Shown: piece by piece, positions 8,200 to 16,387 of the stretch | How positions within the stretch are numbered: the first letter of the stretch is position 1 | Layout: the number at the start of each line of letters is the position of its first letter | Assembly (NCBI RefSeq): GCF_900116145.1 | Contig: NZ_FPAB01000010.1 | Span: forward strand, 62,001 to 126,000 | Length of the DNA stretch: 64,000 nt | Direction of reading: 5' to 3' | Source: Streptomyces harbinensis | GTDB lineage: Bacteria; Actinomycetota; Actinomycetes; Streptomycetales; Streptomycetaceae | The notes under the pieces: generated by a model | Told to the model about the DNA's origin: nothing | Seen by the model: only the letters and a program-made list of their open reading frames with translations | Database searches by the model: none | Program-made: the position numbers and the translations under genes

Positions 8200-8238
8200 C
8201 GTGCTGCCCGCGTGTGCCCTCCTTGAGAAAGCAGCACG
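8200..8238 (+). promoter_or_regulatory. Inverted repeat abutting the thiB start (possible riboswitch expression platform)
   Basis: CGTGCTGC (8200-8207) is complementary to GCAGCACG (8231-8238), and the right arm ends on the base before the thiB ATG. The weak RBS GAGAAAG starts in the loop. A stem here would hinder initiation, fitting translational control by the upstream aptamer. Confidence 0.5.
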
Positions 8239-9327
8239 ATGACGCGCAGCAGCACCCGCCGGCTCGCGGCGGCCCTCGCCCTCACCGTGGCCTCGGTCAC
8301 CCTGACCGCCTGCGGCGGCGGAGGCGACTCCGACGGCGCCGGGAACCCGGGCGGCGAGCAGGTCACGCTCGTCACCCACGACTCGTTCAACGTCTCGCCC
8401 GAGGTGCTGGAGCGCTTCACCGAGGAGACCGGCTACCGCGTCCAGATCCTGCGCGCGGGCGACGCCGGGGTGATGGTCAACCAGGCGGTGCTGTCCAAGA
8501 ACAACCCGCAGGGCGACGTGCTCTTCGGCATCGACAACACCCTGCTCTCCCGCGCCCTGGACGAGGGGGTGTTCGCGCCGTACGAAGCGGCCGGCCTGGA
8601 GGCGATTCCCGAGACGTACCAGCTCGATGCCGGCGAGCGCCGGGTGACGCCGGTCGACACCGGCGACATCTGCGTCAACTACGACCGCGCGTACTTCGCC
8701 GAGCACGACCTCGCCCCGCCGCAGACGCTGGACGACCTCATCGACCCGGCCTACCGCGATCTGCTGGTCGTGCAGAACGCCGCCACCTCCTCGCCCGGCC
8801 TCGGCTTCCTGCTGGGCACCGTCGCCGCCTACGGCGACGACGGCTGGCAGGAGTACTGGCAGGCGCTGCGCGACAACGGCGTCGAAGTGGTCGACGGCTG
8901 GGAGCAGGCGTACAACGAACGCTTCTCCGGCGCCGCCGGGGGCGCGGGCGACCGGCCGCTGGTGGTCTCCTACGCGTCCAGCCCGCCGGTCGAGGTGATC
9001 TACGGGGAGGGTGAACTGCCCGAGGAGGGCCCGACCGGGGTGTCCACCGGTACCTGCTTCCGGCAGATCGAGTTCGCCGGCCTGCTCTCCGGCGCCGGCA
9101 ACCCCGAGGGCGGACAGGCACTGCTGGACTTCCTCATCGGCCAGGACTTCCAGGAGGACCTGCCGCTGCAGATGTTCGTCAATCCGGTGCACCCCGACGC
9201 CGAACTGCCCGAGGAGTTCGTCACCTACGGCGAGACGATCGAGGAGCCGCTGACGATGGAGCCGCAGCGGATCGCGGAGCACCGGGAGAGCTGGGTCGCG
9301 GCGTGGACCTCACTGGTCATCAGGTAG
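8239..9327 (+). CDS. thiB: Thiamine/TPP ABC transporter substrate-binding lipoprotein
   Basis: 362 aa. An N-terminal signal ends in a lipobox (VTLTACGG, Cys near 27), so the protein is membrane-anchored outside the cell. The body is a ThiB/spermidine-type periplasmic-binding fold: LVTHDSFNVSPEVL at the start of the mature domain, FGIDNTLLSRALDEGVF, DTGDICVNYDRAYF and QNAATSSPGLGFLL all match ThiB. It lies directly behind a TPP riboswitch and overlaps thiP by 25 bases, so thiB-thiP-thiQ form one operon. The binding of thiamine, TMP or TPP is inferred from family and riboswitch. Confidence 0.94.
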   Translation: MTRSSTRRLAAALALTVASVTLTACGGGGDSDGAGNPGGEQVTLVTHDSFNVSPEVLERFTEETGYRVQILRAGDAGVMVNQAVLSKNNPQGDVLFGIDNTLLSRALDEGVFAPYEAAGLEAIPETYQLDAGERRVTPVDTGDICVNYDRAYFAEHDLAPPQTLDDLIDPAYRDLLVVQNAATSSPGLGFLLGTVAAYGDDGWQEYWQALRDNGVEVVDGWEQAYNERFSGAAGGAGDRPLVVSYASSPPVEVIYGEGELPEEGPTGVSTGTCFRQIEFAGLLSGAGNPEGGQALLDFLIGQDFQEDLPLQMFVNPVHPDAELPEEFVTYGETIEEPLTMEPQRIAEHRESWVAAWTSLVIR

Positions 9328-11063
9328 GCGGGGAGGGCCGGGCGGCGGTCCTCGCCGAGCCGCCGCCGCCCGGCGCCCCGGCCCCGTCACCGCCGCCGCC
9401 GTCCGCCGAAACGGTACGGGCCCGCCGCCGCGCCACCGCCGTACGGCTGGCCCTGCTGGCGGTGCCGCTGGTCTTCTTCGCACTGTTCTTCGCCTACCCG
9501 GTCGCCGCCATCGTCGGCCGCGGACTGCGCGATGGCGGCAGCTGGCAGTTCGGCCCCGCCGCCGACGTGCTCACCGACCCCGGTATCCGCAAGGTGCTGT
9601 GGTTCACGCTGTGGCAGGCCGCCGCCTCTACCGCGCTCACCCTCGCCCTCGCCCTGCCCGGCGCCTACGTTTTCGCCCGGCTCGACTTCCCCGGCAAGCG
9701 GCTGCTGCACGCCGCCGTCACGGTGCCGTTCGTCCTGCCCACCGTCGTGGCCGGCGCCGCGTTCCTCGCCCTGCTGGGCAGGGGCGGCGTCCTGGACGAG
9801 CTGTGGGGCGTACGGCTGGACACCACGGTGTGGGCCATCCTGCTGGCCCATGTCTTCTTCAACTACGCGGTGGTCGTGCGCACCGTCGGCGGCCTGTGGT
9901 CGCAGCTCGATCCCCGCCAGGAGGAAGCGGCACGGGTCCTGGGCGCGAGCCCGGCGGCGGCCTGGCGGCGCGTGACGCTGCCCGCGCTGGCCCCCTCGGT
10001 GGCCTCCGCCGCGCTGATGGTCTTCCTGTTCACCTTCACCTCCTTCGGGGTGGTGCAGATCCTCGGCGGTCCCCGCTACGCCACGCTGGAAGTGGAGATC
10101 TACCGGCAGACCGCGCAACTGCTCGATCTGCCGACCGCCGCCGTCCTCACGCTCCTCCAGTTCGCGGCGGTCGCCGCATTGCTGCTGCTCCACGCGCGCA
10201 CCGTGCGCCGCGCCGAGTCCGCACTGCGGCTGGTGGACGCGGGCTCGGCGGCGCACCGTCCGCGCGGCGCCGCGCAGTGGTCGCTGCTGGCGGGCGTCCT
10301 GATCACCATCGCGCTGCTGCTCCTGCTGCCGCTCGCCGTCCTGGTCGAACGTTCCCTGGCCGGCCCCGACGGCTACGGCCTCACCTACTACCGGGCGCTG
10401 ACCAGTACCGACAGCGGCACCTTCGTGGTGGCGCCCTGGGAGGCGATCGGGCACTCGCTGGCGTACGGGGCGGTGGCCACCGTCATCGCGCTGACCGTGG
10501 GAGGGCTGGCCGCCGCCGCCCTCACCCGGCGGGCCGGCCGCTTCACCCGCGGCTTCGACGCGCTGCTGATGCTGCCGCTGGGCACCTCCGCCGTCACCGT
10601 CGGCTTCGGTTTCCTCATCGCGCTGGACGAGCCACCGCTGGACCTGCGCTCGTCCTGGATCCTGGTGCCGCTGGCCCAGGCGCTGGTCGGCGTCCCGTTC
10701 GTGGTCCGCGTGCTGCTCCCGGTACTGCGGGCCGTCGACGACCGGCTGCGGCAGGCGGCTGCCGTGCTGGGCGCTTCCCCGCTGCGGGTGTGGCGTGAGG
10801 TCGATCTGCCGCTGGTGCGGCGGGCGGTGCTGGTCGCGGCGGGATTCGCGTTCGCCGTGTCGCTGGGGGAGTTCGGTGCCACCGTCTTCATCGCCCGCGC
10901 CGACACCCCCACGCTGCCCGTCGCGGTGGCCCGGCTGCTGGGGCGGGCCGGGCAGCTCAACTACGGACAGGCGATGGCCCTGTCCACCATCCTCATGCTG
11001 GTGTGCGCCGCCACGCTGCTGATCCTGGAGCGGCTGCGCCCCGGCCGCACCGGAGAGCTGTGA
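9303..11063 (+). CDS. thiP: Thiamine ABC transporter permease
   Basis: 586-aa fused permease with about 12 membrane segments in two homologous halves. Each half carries an EAA loop that docks the ATPase (EEAARVLGASPAAAWRR in the first, RQAAAVLGASPLRVWRE in the second). The GTG at 9303, preceded by GGGAGAG, overlaps the thiB end by 25 bases; no later ATG or GTG precedes the first membrane segment, so this start is preferred. The first ~45 residues are Pro/Ala-rich and cytosolic. Confidence 0.92.
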   Translation: MDLTGHQVGGEGRAAVLAEPPPPGAPAPSPPPPSAETVRARRRATAVRLALLAVPLVFFALFFAYPVAAIVGRGLRDGGSWQFGPAADVLTDPGIRKVLWFTLWQAAASTALTLALALPGAYVFARLDFPGKRLLHAAVTVPFVLPTVVAGAAFLALLGRGGVLDELWGVRLDTTVWAILLAHVFFNYAVVVRTVGGLWSQLDPRQEEAARVLGASPAAAWRRVTLPALAPSVASAALMVFLFTFTSFGVVQILGGPRYATLEVEIYRQTAQLLDLPTAAVLTLLQFAAVAALLLLHARTVRRAESALRLVDAGSAAHRPRGAAQWSLLAGVLITIALLLLLPLAVLVERSLAGPDGYGLTYYRALTSTDSGTFVVAPWEAIGHSLAYGAVATVIALTVGGLAAAALTRRAGRFTRGFDALLMLPLGTSAVTVGFGFLIALDEPPLDLRSSWILVPLAQALVGVPFVVRVLLPVLRAVDDRLRQAAAVLGASPLRVWREVDLPLVRRAVLVAAGFAFAVSLGEFGATVFIARADTPTLPVAVARLLGRAGQLNYGQAMALSTILMLVCAATLLILERLRPGRTGEL

Positions 11064-11077
11064 AGGGAAGTACCCCG

Positions 11078-12151
11078 ATGCCTTTGCTGCGCCTGGACGG
11101 GCTGACCGTGCGCTTCGGCGCGCACACCGCGCTGGACGGTGTGGATCTCGACGTCGCCGAACGGGAGATCGTGAGCGTGCTGGGCCCCAGCGGCAGCGGC
11201 AAGTCCACGCTGCTGCGCGCCGTCGCCGGGCTGCGTCCCGCCGACGCCGGTACGGTCCTGCTCGGTGGTGAGGACCAGTCCGCAGTGCCCACCCACCGGC
11301 GCGGCCTGGGCCTGATGTTCCAGGACCATCAGCTGTTTCCGCAGCGTGATGTCGGCGGCAACATCGCCTTCGGGCTGCGGATGCGCGGCGTGCCCCGGCG
11401 CGCGGCGCAGGAGCGGGTGGCCGAACTGCTCGACCTCGTGGGCCTCCCCGGCGCGGCCGGCCGCTCGGTGGGCTCGCTGTCGGGCGGCGAGCAGCAGCGG
11501 GTCGCGCTCGCCCGCGCGCTGGCGCCCCGCCCGCGGCTGCTGATGCTGGACGAGCCGCTGGGCCAGCTGGACCGCGGGCTGCGGGAGCGGCTGGTGGTGG
11601 AGCTGCGGCAGTTGTTCCGTGGACTGGGCACCACGGTCCTGGCCGTCACCCACGATCAGGGCGAGGCGTTCGCGCTGGCGGACCGGGTGGTGGTGATGCG
11701 GGCGGGCCGGATCGCGCAGAGCGGTAGCCCGGCGGAGGTGTGGCAGCGCCCGGCGTCCGAATTCGTGGCGCGGTTCCTCGGCTTCCGCAATGTGACGGGG
11801 GCGACGGTGCGCGGCGGCGTGGCACAGACGCCGTGGGGGGCGGTGCCGGTACCGGAGGGCACCCCCGACGGCGTCGGGCGGCTGTTGATCCGGCCGGCCG
11901 GAGTGAGCTTCACGGGCGACGGCGGTGACGGCGGTGCCGACGCCGCCGCGCAGGCTGGTCCGCGCTGCACGGTGACGGCGCGTACCTTCCGGGGTGAGCG
12001 GGTGGTGGTTCTGCTCGACCCCGAGCGCGGTCCGCAGCTGGAGGCGTCCGTACCGCTGCGGCACGCCCCTGCGGAGGGGGAACGGGTGCGGGTGGTCTTC
12101 GATCCGCGTGAGGTGGTACCGCTCGCGGGAGGCGAACCGGCCGACGGGTGA
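11078..12151 (+). CDS. thiQ: Thiamine ABC transporter ATP-binding protein
   Basis: 357 aa. Walker A GPSGSGKST, Q-loop FQDHQLFP, signature LSGGEQQR, Walker B LLMLDEP and the switch His in VTHDQGEA are all intact. A C-terminal TOBE-like region follows the ATPase core, as in Pot/Fbp-type importers. ATG at 11078 with GAAGGGAAG upstream; an in-frame start further back would overlap the end of thiP and lacks family support. It is the last gene of the riboswitch-controlled operon. Confidence 0.94.
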   Translation: MPLLRLDGLTVRFGAHTALDGVDLDVAEREIVSVLGPSGSGKSTLLRAVAGLRPADAGTVLLGGEDQSAVPTHRRGLGLMFQDHQLFPQRDVGGNIAFGLRMRGVPRRAAQERVAELLDLVGLPGAAGRSVGSLSGGEQQRVALARALAPRPRLLMLDEPLGQLDRGLRERLVVELRQLFRGLGTTVLAVTHDQGEAFALADRVVVMRAGRIAQSGSPAEVWQRPASEFVARFLGFRNVTGATVRGGVAQTPWGAVPVPEGTPDGVGRLLIRPAGVSFTGDGGDGGADAAAQAGPRCTVTARTFRGERVVVLLDPERGPQLEASVPLRHAPAEGERVRVVFDPREVVPLAGGEPADG

Positions 12152-12226
12152 AAGTTTCTGTCTGTACGTCCGCCGGGTGGCGAAGTAAATTGTCGGCGTC
12201 CCGTCAACCACCCCGGGAAGGGCCGT

Positions 12227-13801
12227 ATGAGACGGATCGTGGCCACTTTGCTCACCGCGCTGAGCCTGCTGCTCGGCAGCGTCGTCCTGGCGGGCCCGGC
12301 CCGCGCCGAGCCGCCGGCGTCGCCGCCCGAGCAGTGGCGCAGCTACTGGGTCGATGCCTTCAACGACGGCATCTACACGCCGGAACAGGTCAGCACGCTG
12401 ATCGACGACGCCCTCGCCATCAACGCCAACGTGCTCGTCGTGCAGACCGCCCGCCGCTACGACTGCTTCTGCAACCGGGCGCTCTACCCGCGCACCGACG
12501 CCGCGATCGCCCCCGCACCGTACGACCCGCTGGACGAGGTCATCGCGCAGGCCCGCGCCGCGGGACTCCAGGTCCACGCCTGGGTGAACGTCAACACGCT
12601 GTGGAACAGCACCACCCCGCCGCGCTCCGCCGACCACGTCTTCAACCGGCACGGGCCCGCCGCCGAGGGCCGCGACCGCTGGCTGAACAGGAAGGCCGAC
12701 GGCACCGAACTCCAGGGCGCCAACTCCTACATCGACCCCGGACACCCGGACGCCGCCGCGTACATCGTCGAAGCCATCCGTTCGCTCGTACGCGAGTACG
12801 ACGTGGACGGCATCAACCTCGACTACATCCGCTACCCCGACGGCAGCTCCACCACCACACACAGCGACTGGGGCTACAACGAAGTCGCACTGGAACGCTT
12901 CCGTCGGGTCAGCGGCCGCACTGACATCCCCGCTCCCGACGACGCCGCATGGAGCCAGTGGCGGCGCGACCAGGTGACCTCCCTCGTCCGCCGCATCTAT
13001 TTCGGTATGTGGGAGGAGAATCCGAGCGCACGTCTGTCGGTCAACGCCATCACCTACGGCTTCGGCCCCCAGTCGGTGGGTGGCTGGCAGGCGACCCGCA
13101 CCTACGCCGAGGTCCTTCAGGACTGGGCCGGCTGGCTGGCCGAGGGCATCACCGACACGGTGGTCACCATGAACTACAAGCGGGACTGGAACCCCGACCA
13201 GGCGCAGATGTACAGCGAGTGGACGCGGTTCCTCGCCGACGCCCAGGCCGGACGGCACGGCGTCACCGGTCCCGCGCTCTACCTCAACCCGGTGGGGGGC
13301 AGCCTCGCCCAGCTGCGGGAGGCCCTTGCCCCGACGCCCGCCGGGAACACGGCGGTGGGCTGGAGCGGCTACTCCTACGCGAACCCCAGCATGGACGTGG
13401 CGGAGAACGGGCTCGCGGCGGAGCGTGAACGGCTGACCGCCGCGCTCACCACGGGCCCCGACGCACCGTTCGCCGAGCCCGCCGCCGTGCCCGGGATGGC
13501 GTGGAAGTCGGCGCCCCGCGACGGGCATGTGACGGGTGAACTGACGCTGCGCGACGGTACGCCGCTGGATCAGACCCGGGTCACGCTGCGGCCCCTCGGC
13601 CTGGGCGGCGGCGCGCCGCAGCCGGTGCGGACGGTGACGGACGGCACCGGCTGGTTCGGGTTCGCCCACGCCGCCCCGGGGCGGTATCTGCTGACCGTGG
13701 ATCTCCCCTCGGGCGTGGTGGGTGTTCCCGTGAGCACAGTCGTGGTGCGCGAGGGCCGGATCGCCGAGGCCCCCTTCGCGCCCTTCCGGCCGGTGCGCTG
13801 A
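12227..13801 (+). CDS. Secreted GH10-like (GHL10/DUF187) glycoside hydrolase with C-terminal CNA-B/regulatory-like domain
   Basis: 524 aa. An Arg-led signal peptide ends at about residue 29 (GPARA). Residues ~35-410 form a TIM barrel of the GHL10 family: QWRSYWVDAFNDGIYT at the start, HAWVNVNTLW, and VDGINLDYIRYPDG with acidic residues at strand ends. The last ~90 residues resemble a carboxypeptidase-regulatory beta domain (DGHVTGELTLRDGTPL...GWFGFAHAAPGRYLL). The substrate is unknown; relatives act on cell-wall or extracellular polysaccharide. It follows thiQ by 75 bases and has its own GGGAAGGG RBS. Confidence 0.85.
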   Translation: MRRIVATLLTALSLLLGSVVLAGPARAEPPASPPEQWRSYWVDAFNDGIYTPEQVSTLIDDALAINANVLVVQTARRYDCFCNRALYPRTDAAIAPAPYDPLDEVIAQARAAGLQVHAWVNVNTLWNSTTPPRSADHVFNRHGPAAEGRDRWLNRKADGTELQGANSYIDPGHPDAAAYIVEAIRSLVREYDVDGINLDYIRYPDGSSTTTHSDWGYNEVALERFRRVSGRTDIPAPDDAAWSQWRRDQVTSLVRRIYFGMWEENPSARLSVNAITYGFGPQSVGGWQATRTYAEVLQDWAGWLAEGITDTVVTMNYKRDWNPDQAQMYSEWTRFLADAQAGRHGVTGPALYLNPVGGSLAQLREALAPTPAGNTAVGWSGYSYANPSMDVAENGLAAERERLTAALTTGPDAPFAEPAAVPGMAWKSAPRDGHVTGELTLRDGTPLDQTRVTLRPLGLGGGAPQPVRTVTDGTGWFGFAHAAPGRYLLTVDLPSGVVGVPVSTVVVREGRIAEAPFAPFRPVR

Positions 13802-13830
13802 CCGCCGCGCCGCGCGCTGCACTCCGCAGG

Positions 13831-13857
13831 CCGGCCGCGGCGCCCCGTCGCGGCCGG
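13831..13857. terminator. Hairpin between convergent genes
   Basis: CCGGCCGCG / CGCGGCCGG, nine bp with a nine-base loop, 30 bases after the GHL10 stop. The rest of 13802-14071 is GC-rich, has no gene, and contains a perfect 16-bp palindrome CGTGCCGGCCGGCACG at 13882-13897. Confidence 0.6.
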
Positions 13858-14071
13858 GGCCGGGGGGCACGTCCCGGGGTGCGTGCCGGCCGGCACGTGC
13901 CGTTGCGGAGACCGGGCGGCGTCGTTGGCGCGCGGCGTACCGGTCGATGGACCGGATGGCTGCCGTACGGAGCCCTTCCCGGCACGGCGCCCGCTGGCGC
14001 GCCGGCCGCCACCGGGCGCCGGCCGCCGAGGGGGCCGGCCGCTGGGGACGACGGGCGGGCACCGGCCGGTG

Positions 14072-15310
14072 CTATGCGCGGATCGGCAGAACCAACGTCT
14101 GGAACACCAGCCAGGTCAGCGGGGCGAAGAGCACCAGCAGTGCCGCGATCCGCAGCAGCGCCGCGCGGCGGATCAGCGCGCGCGGCGCTCCCACCCGCAG
14201 CAGCGAGCCGGTGGCCGCCGCCCGCGCCGCGCGGGACTCGTGGACGGTCGCCGCGATCGTCCCCAGGACACAGATCAGCACGATGCCGGTGCCGAGAGCA
14301 CTGAGCGGCCCGAACAGCCGCGGTCCGTCCAGATCGAGTGCCGCCAGCGCCGCCGCGACGGCCACGCACAGCGCGCCGACCGCGTGCCCCAGCCGCTCCG
14401 CCTCGCTCTGCAGCACCCGACCCGCCAGCAGCCGCAGCGCACCGGGCCGTCCGAAGGCCAGCGCCCGGCCGCACAGATGGGTGAGTGAGGGCGCCGCCAC
14501 GATGACGCCGGTGGCGATCAGCAGCCAGCCCGCGACCACGCCCGGCGTGAGCCCGCTGAGCGCGCCCGGCAGGGTCAGCGCTCCGTCCGCGTCGCTGGGC
14601 GGGCGTTCGGTGAATCCCGCGTACCCGCTGAACGCGATCCCCGCGCCGGTCAGCGCCGCGCCCCACGGGAGCCCGGTGGGCACCTGCACCGGCGGCTCGC
14701 CCGGCGCGGAGTCCGCCGCGGTGGCCCCCGCCATACCGGGCGGCGCCGGTGGCGTCGGGGGCATCGGGGGCGGCAGCGGCGAGGACCGCCGCGCCGGCGT
14801 CGCCCGCCCGCGCAGCGCGAGCGCCGCCGCGACGGCCGCCGCCGCTGGGACGATCGTCAGCAGGGTGAGTGCGGCGGCCAGCGGCAGTGGCCGGTCGGCC
14901 GCCAGCAGTCCCGACGCCGCGCCGTCGAACGGCAGCCCCGAGATGTCGCCGCGCAGATGCAGGAACACCAGCAGCGCCAGGGCGCTGCCCAGCAGTGCGG
15001 CGATCGCTGTGGACACCGCCGCCAGCACCGGCAGCCGGGCCGGGCCGAGACCCGCCGTGTCCAGCCCCGAGCGCGGTCGCCCCGCCGGGTCGGCCCGCGC
15101 CACCGCCACCGCCAGCTGGACCGTCGCGGCGATCGGCACCAGGCACCAGGCCAGCCGCAGCGCCGCCTGGTCGCCGTCGCCCGGGTGGGCGCTGGCCCAG
15201 CCCAGACCGCTCAGCAGCAGGAACCCCACGCCGCCCGCCGCGACGGCCACCAGCAGCCGACGGGCCAGTGCCAGCGGCCGGGAGCCGCGGGCTAGGCGGA
15301 GAGCGAGCAT
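14072..15310 (-). CDS. ABC transporter permease (FtsX/MacB-like)
   Basis: 412 aa with about eight to ten hydrophobic segments: two near the N-terminus (from residue ~17), two around 115-180, then a Pro-rich cytosolic linker (~185-225), and a C-terminal group ending LLVLFAPLTWLVFQTL. The pattern resembles Streptomyces FtsX-type permeases paired with a LolD-like ATPase. ATG at 15310 lies inside the 3' end of the ATPase gene (19-base overlap), so translation is coupled. Substrate unknown; export of a lipid or peptide is only a family-level guess. Confidence 0.8.
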   Translation of the reverse strand: MLALRLARGSRPLALARRLLVAVAAGGVGFLLLSGLGWASAHPGDGDQAALRLAWCLVPIAATVQLAVAVARADPAGRPRSGLDTAGLGPARLPVLAAVSTAIAALLGSALALLVFLHLRGDISGLPFDGAASGLLAADRPLPLAAALTLLTIVPAAAAVAAALALRGRATPARRSSPLPPPMPPTPPAPPGMAGATAADSAPGEPPVQVPTGLPWGAALTGAGIAFSGYAGFTERPPSDADGALTLPGALSGLTPGVVAGWLLIATGVIVAAPSLTHLCGRALAFGRPGALRLLAGRVLQSEAERLGHAVGALCVAVAAALAALDLDGPRLFGPLSALGTGIVLICVLGTIAATVHESRAARAAATGSLLRVGAPRALIRRAALLRIAALLVLFAPLTWLVFQTLVLPIRA

Positions 15311-15999
15311 GCCGGCTCGGCCGTCGAGTCGGCCTGGCGGCCGTCCAGCAGGGTGAGGGTGCGGTCGGCGAGCGTAGCGACCTCCGGGTCGTGGGTGGCG
15401 AGCACCACCGTGATCCCGTGGGAGCGCCCCGCGCTGGTGAGTGTCCGCAGGGCCTGGGCCCGGTCGGCCCGGTGCAGCGGCGCGGTCGGCTCGTCCGCGA
15501 AGACCACGGCCGGCTTGTGCACCAGGGCCCGGGCGATCGCGATGCGCTGACGCTGCGCCTGGAGCAGCGCGGCGGGCCGCTTGCGCGCGCAGTCGCGTAC
15601 GTCCAGCCGCTCCAGCCAGTCGAGCGCGGCGCGCTTGGCGGCGCGGTGGCCGGTGCCGGTGAGCAGCAGCGGCAGCGCGGCGTTCTCCCAGGCGGTCAGC
15701 TCGGGCACCAGGTGCGGCCGGTCGCCCACCCAGCCGAACTTGTCGCGGCGCAACCGCTCGCGCGAGGTGGCGGTCAGGGTGTGCACGGGCATCCCGCTGA
15801 ACCAGACCTCGCCCCCGCCGGGCACCAGCAGCCCGGACAGACATCCCAGGAGTGTGGTCTTGCCGCAGCCCCGGGGGCCGGTGACCGCCACGATCTCGCT
15901 CTCCTGGATGCCCAGGGAGACCCCGAGCAGTGCGGGGGAGCCGCCGTGGGAGTAGTGCACGTCGCGCGCCCACAGCACGTCGTCGTCAGGTGGAGCCAT
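15292..15999 (-). CDS. ABC transporter ATP-binding protein with unusual Q-loop and signature
   Basis: 235 aa. Walker A (GPRGCGKTT, 41-49) and Walker B with catalytic Glu (VVFADE, Glu170) are intact, and the switch His is in ATHDPE. The Q-loop Gln is replaced (WVGDRPHL, Asp at 93), and the signature LSGGQ reads LLQAQ at 145-149 before the usual RQRIAIARAL. The protein therefore deviates at two positions that normally contact nucleotide and permease. It is the first gene of a two-gene leftward operon, divergent from the aldehyde dehydrogenase at 16388. Confidence 0.88.
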   Translation of the reverse strand: MAPPDDDVLWARDVHYSHGGSPALLGVSLGIQESEIVAVTGPRGCGKTTLLGCLSGLLVPGGGEVWFSGMPVHTLTATSRERLRRDKFGWVGDRPHLVPELTAWENAALPLLLTGTGHRAAKRAALDWLERLDVRDCARKRPAALLQAQRQRIAIARALVHKPAVVFADEPTAPLHRADRAQALRTLTSAGRSHGITVVLATHDPEVATLADRTLTLLDGRQADSTAEPACSLSA

Positions 16000-16316
16000 C
16001 CTTGCCGGGACCTCCGCTCATGGGGGCTGGGGCCGCCCGGCCGGGTGAATCGACCGGCGGGGCGACGGTCACAGGCGCTGCTGCCGCCCGGGCGGCGATG
16101 CTAGCAACGGGAAGCCGCGAATCAGGACATAGCGGAGCGGGTCGGCGAGGCGCGCGACCGGGTGTACGCGCCGGGCGGTCCCGGCGGCCCGGCGGCGCCC
16201 GGACGGGCGAAGAGCGTCCCGAGCGGCCGGAAGATCTCCGGTCATCTCCGGGTCCGGTTCGTCGTTTTTCCTGGCATGCAGCCATCAGAGGTGGGGATTT
16301 CTCGACGGCGGCGGTG

Positions 16317-16344
16317 TTGCCACAGGGGCGTGCGGGCATAGGGT
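16317..16344 (+). promoter_or_regulatory. Promoter of the aminobutyraldehyde dehydrogenase gene
   Basis: -35 TTGCCA (16317-16322), 16-bp spacer, -10 TAGGGT (16339-16344), followed by an AGGAGG RBS at 16377-16382 and GTG at 16388. Five of six bases match the -35 consensus. The rest of 16000-16316 shows no gene. Confidence 0.65.
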
Positions 16345-16387
16345 GAGGTGTCCCACCCTCCCCAGAACCAGCGAGCAGGAGGCTGTT

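Noticed and set aside
13879..14071. Start of a 141-aa plus-strand frame after the GHL10 gene
   Set aside because: Runs into the antisense of the permease gene; composition is that of GC artefact.
14072..15999. Spermidine/putrescine importer for the GABA genes
   Set aside because: ATPase and permease are FtsX/LolD-like, with no binding protein or Pot-type EAA motifs.
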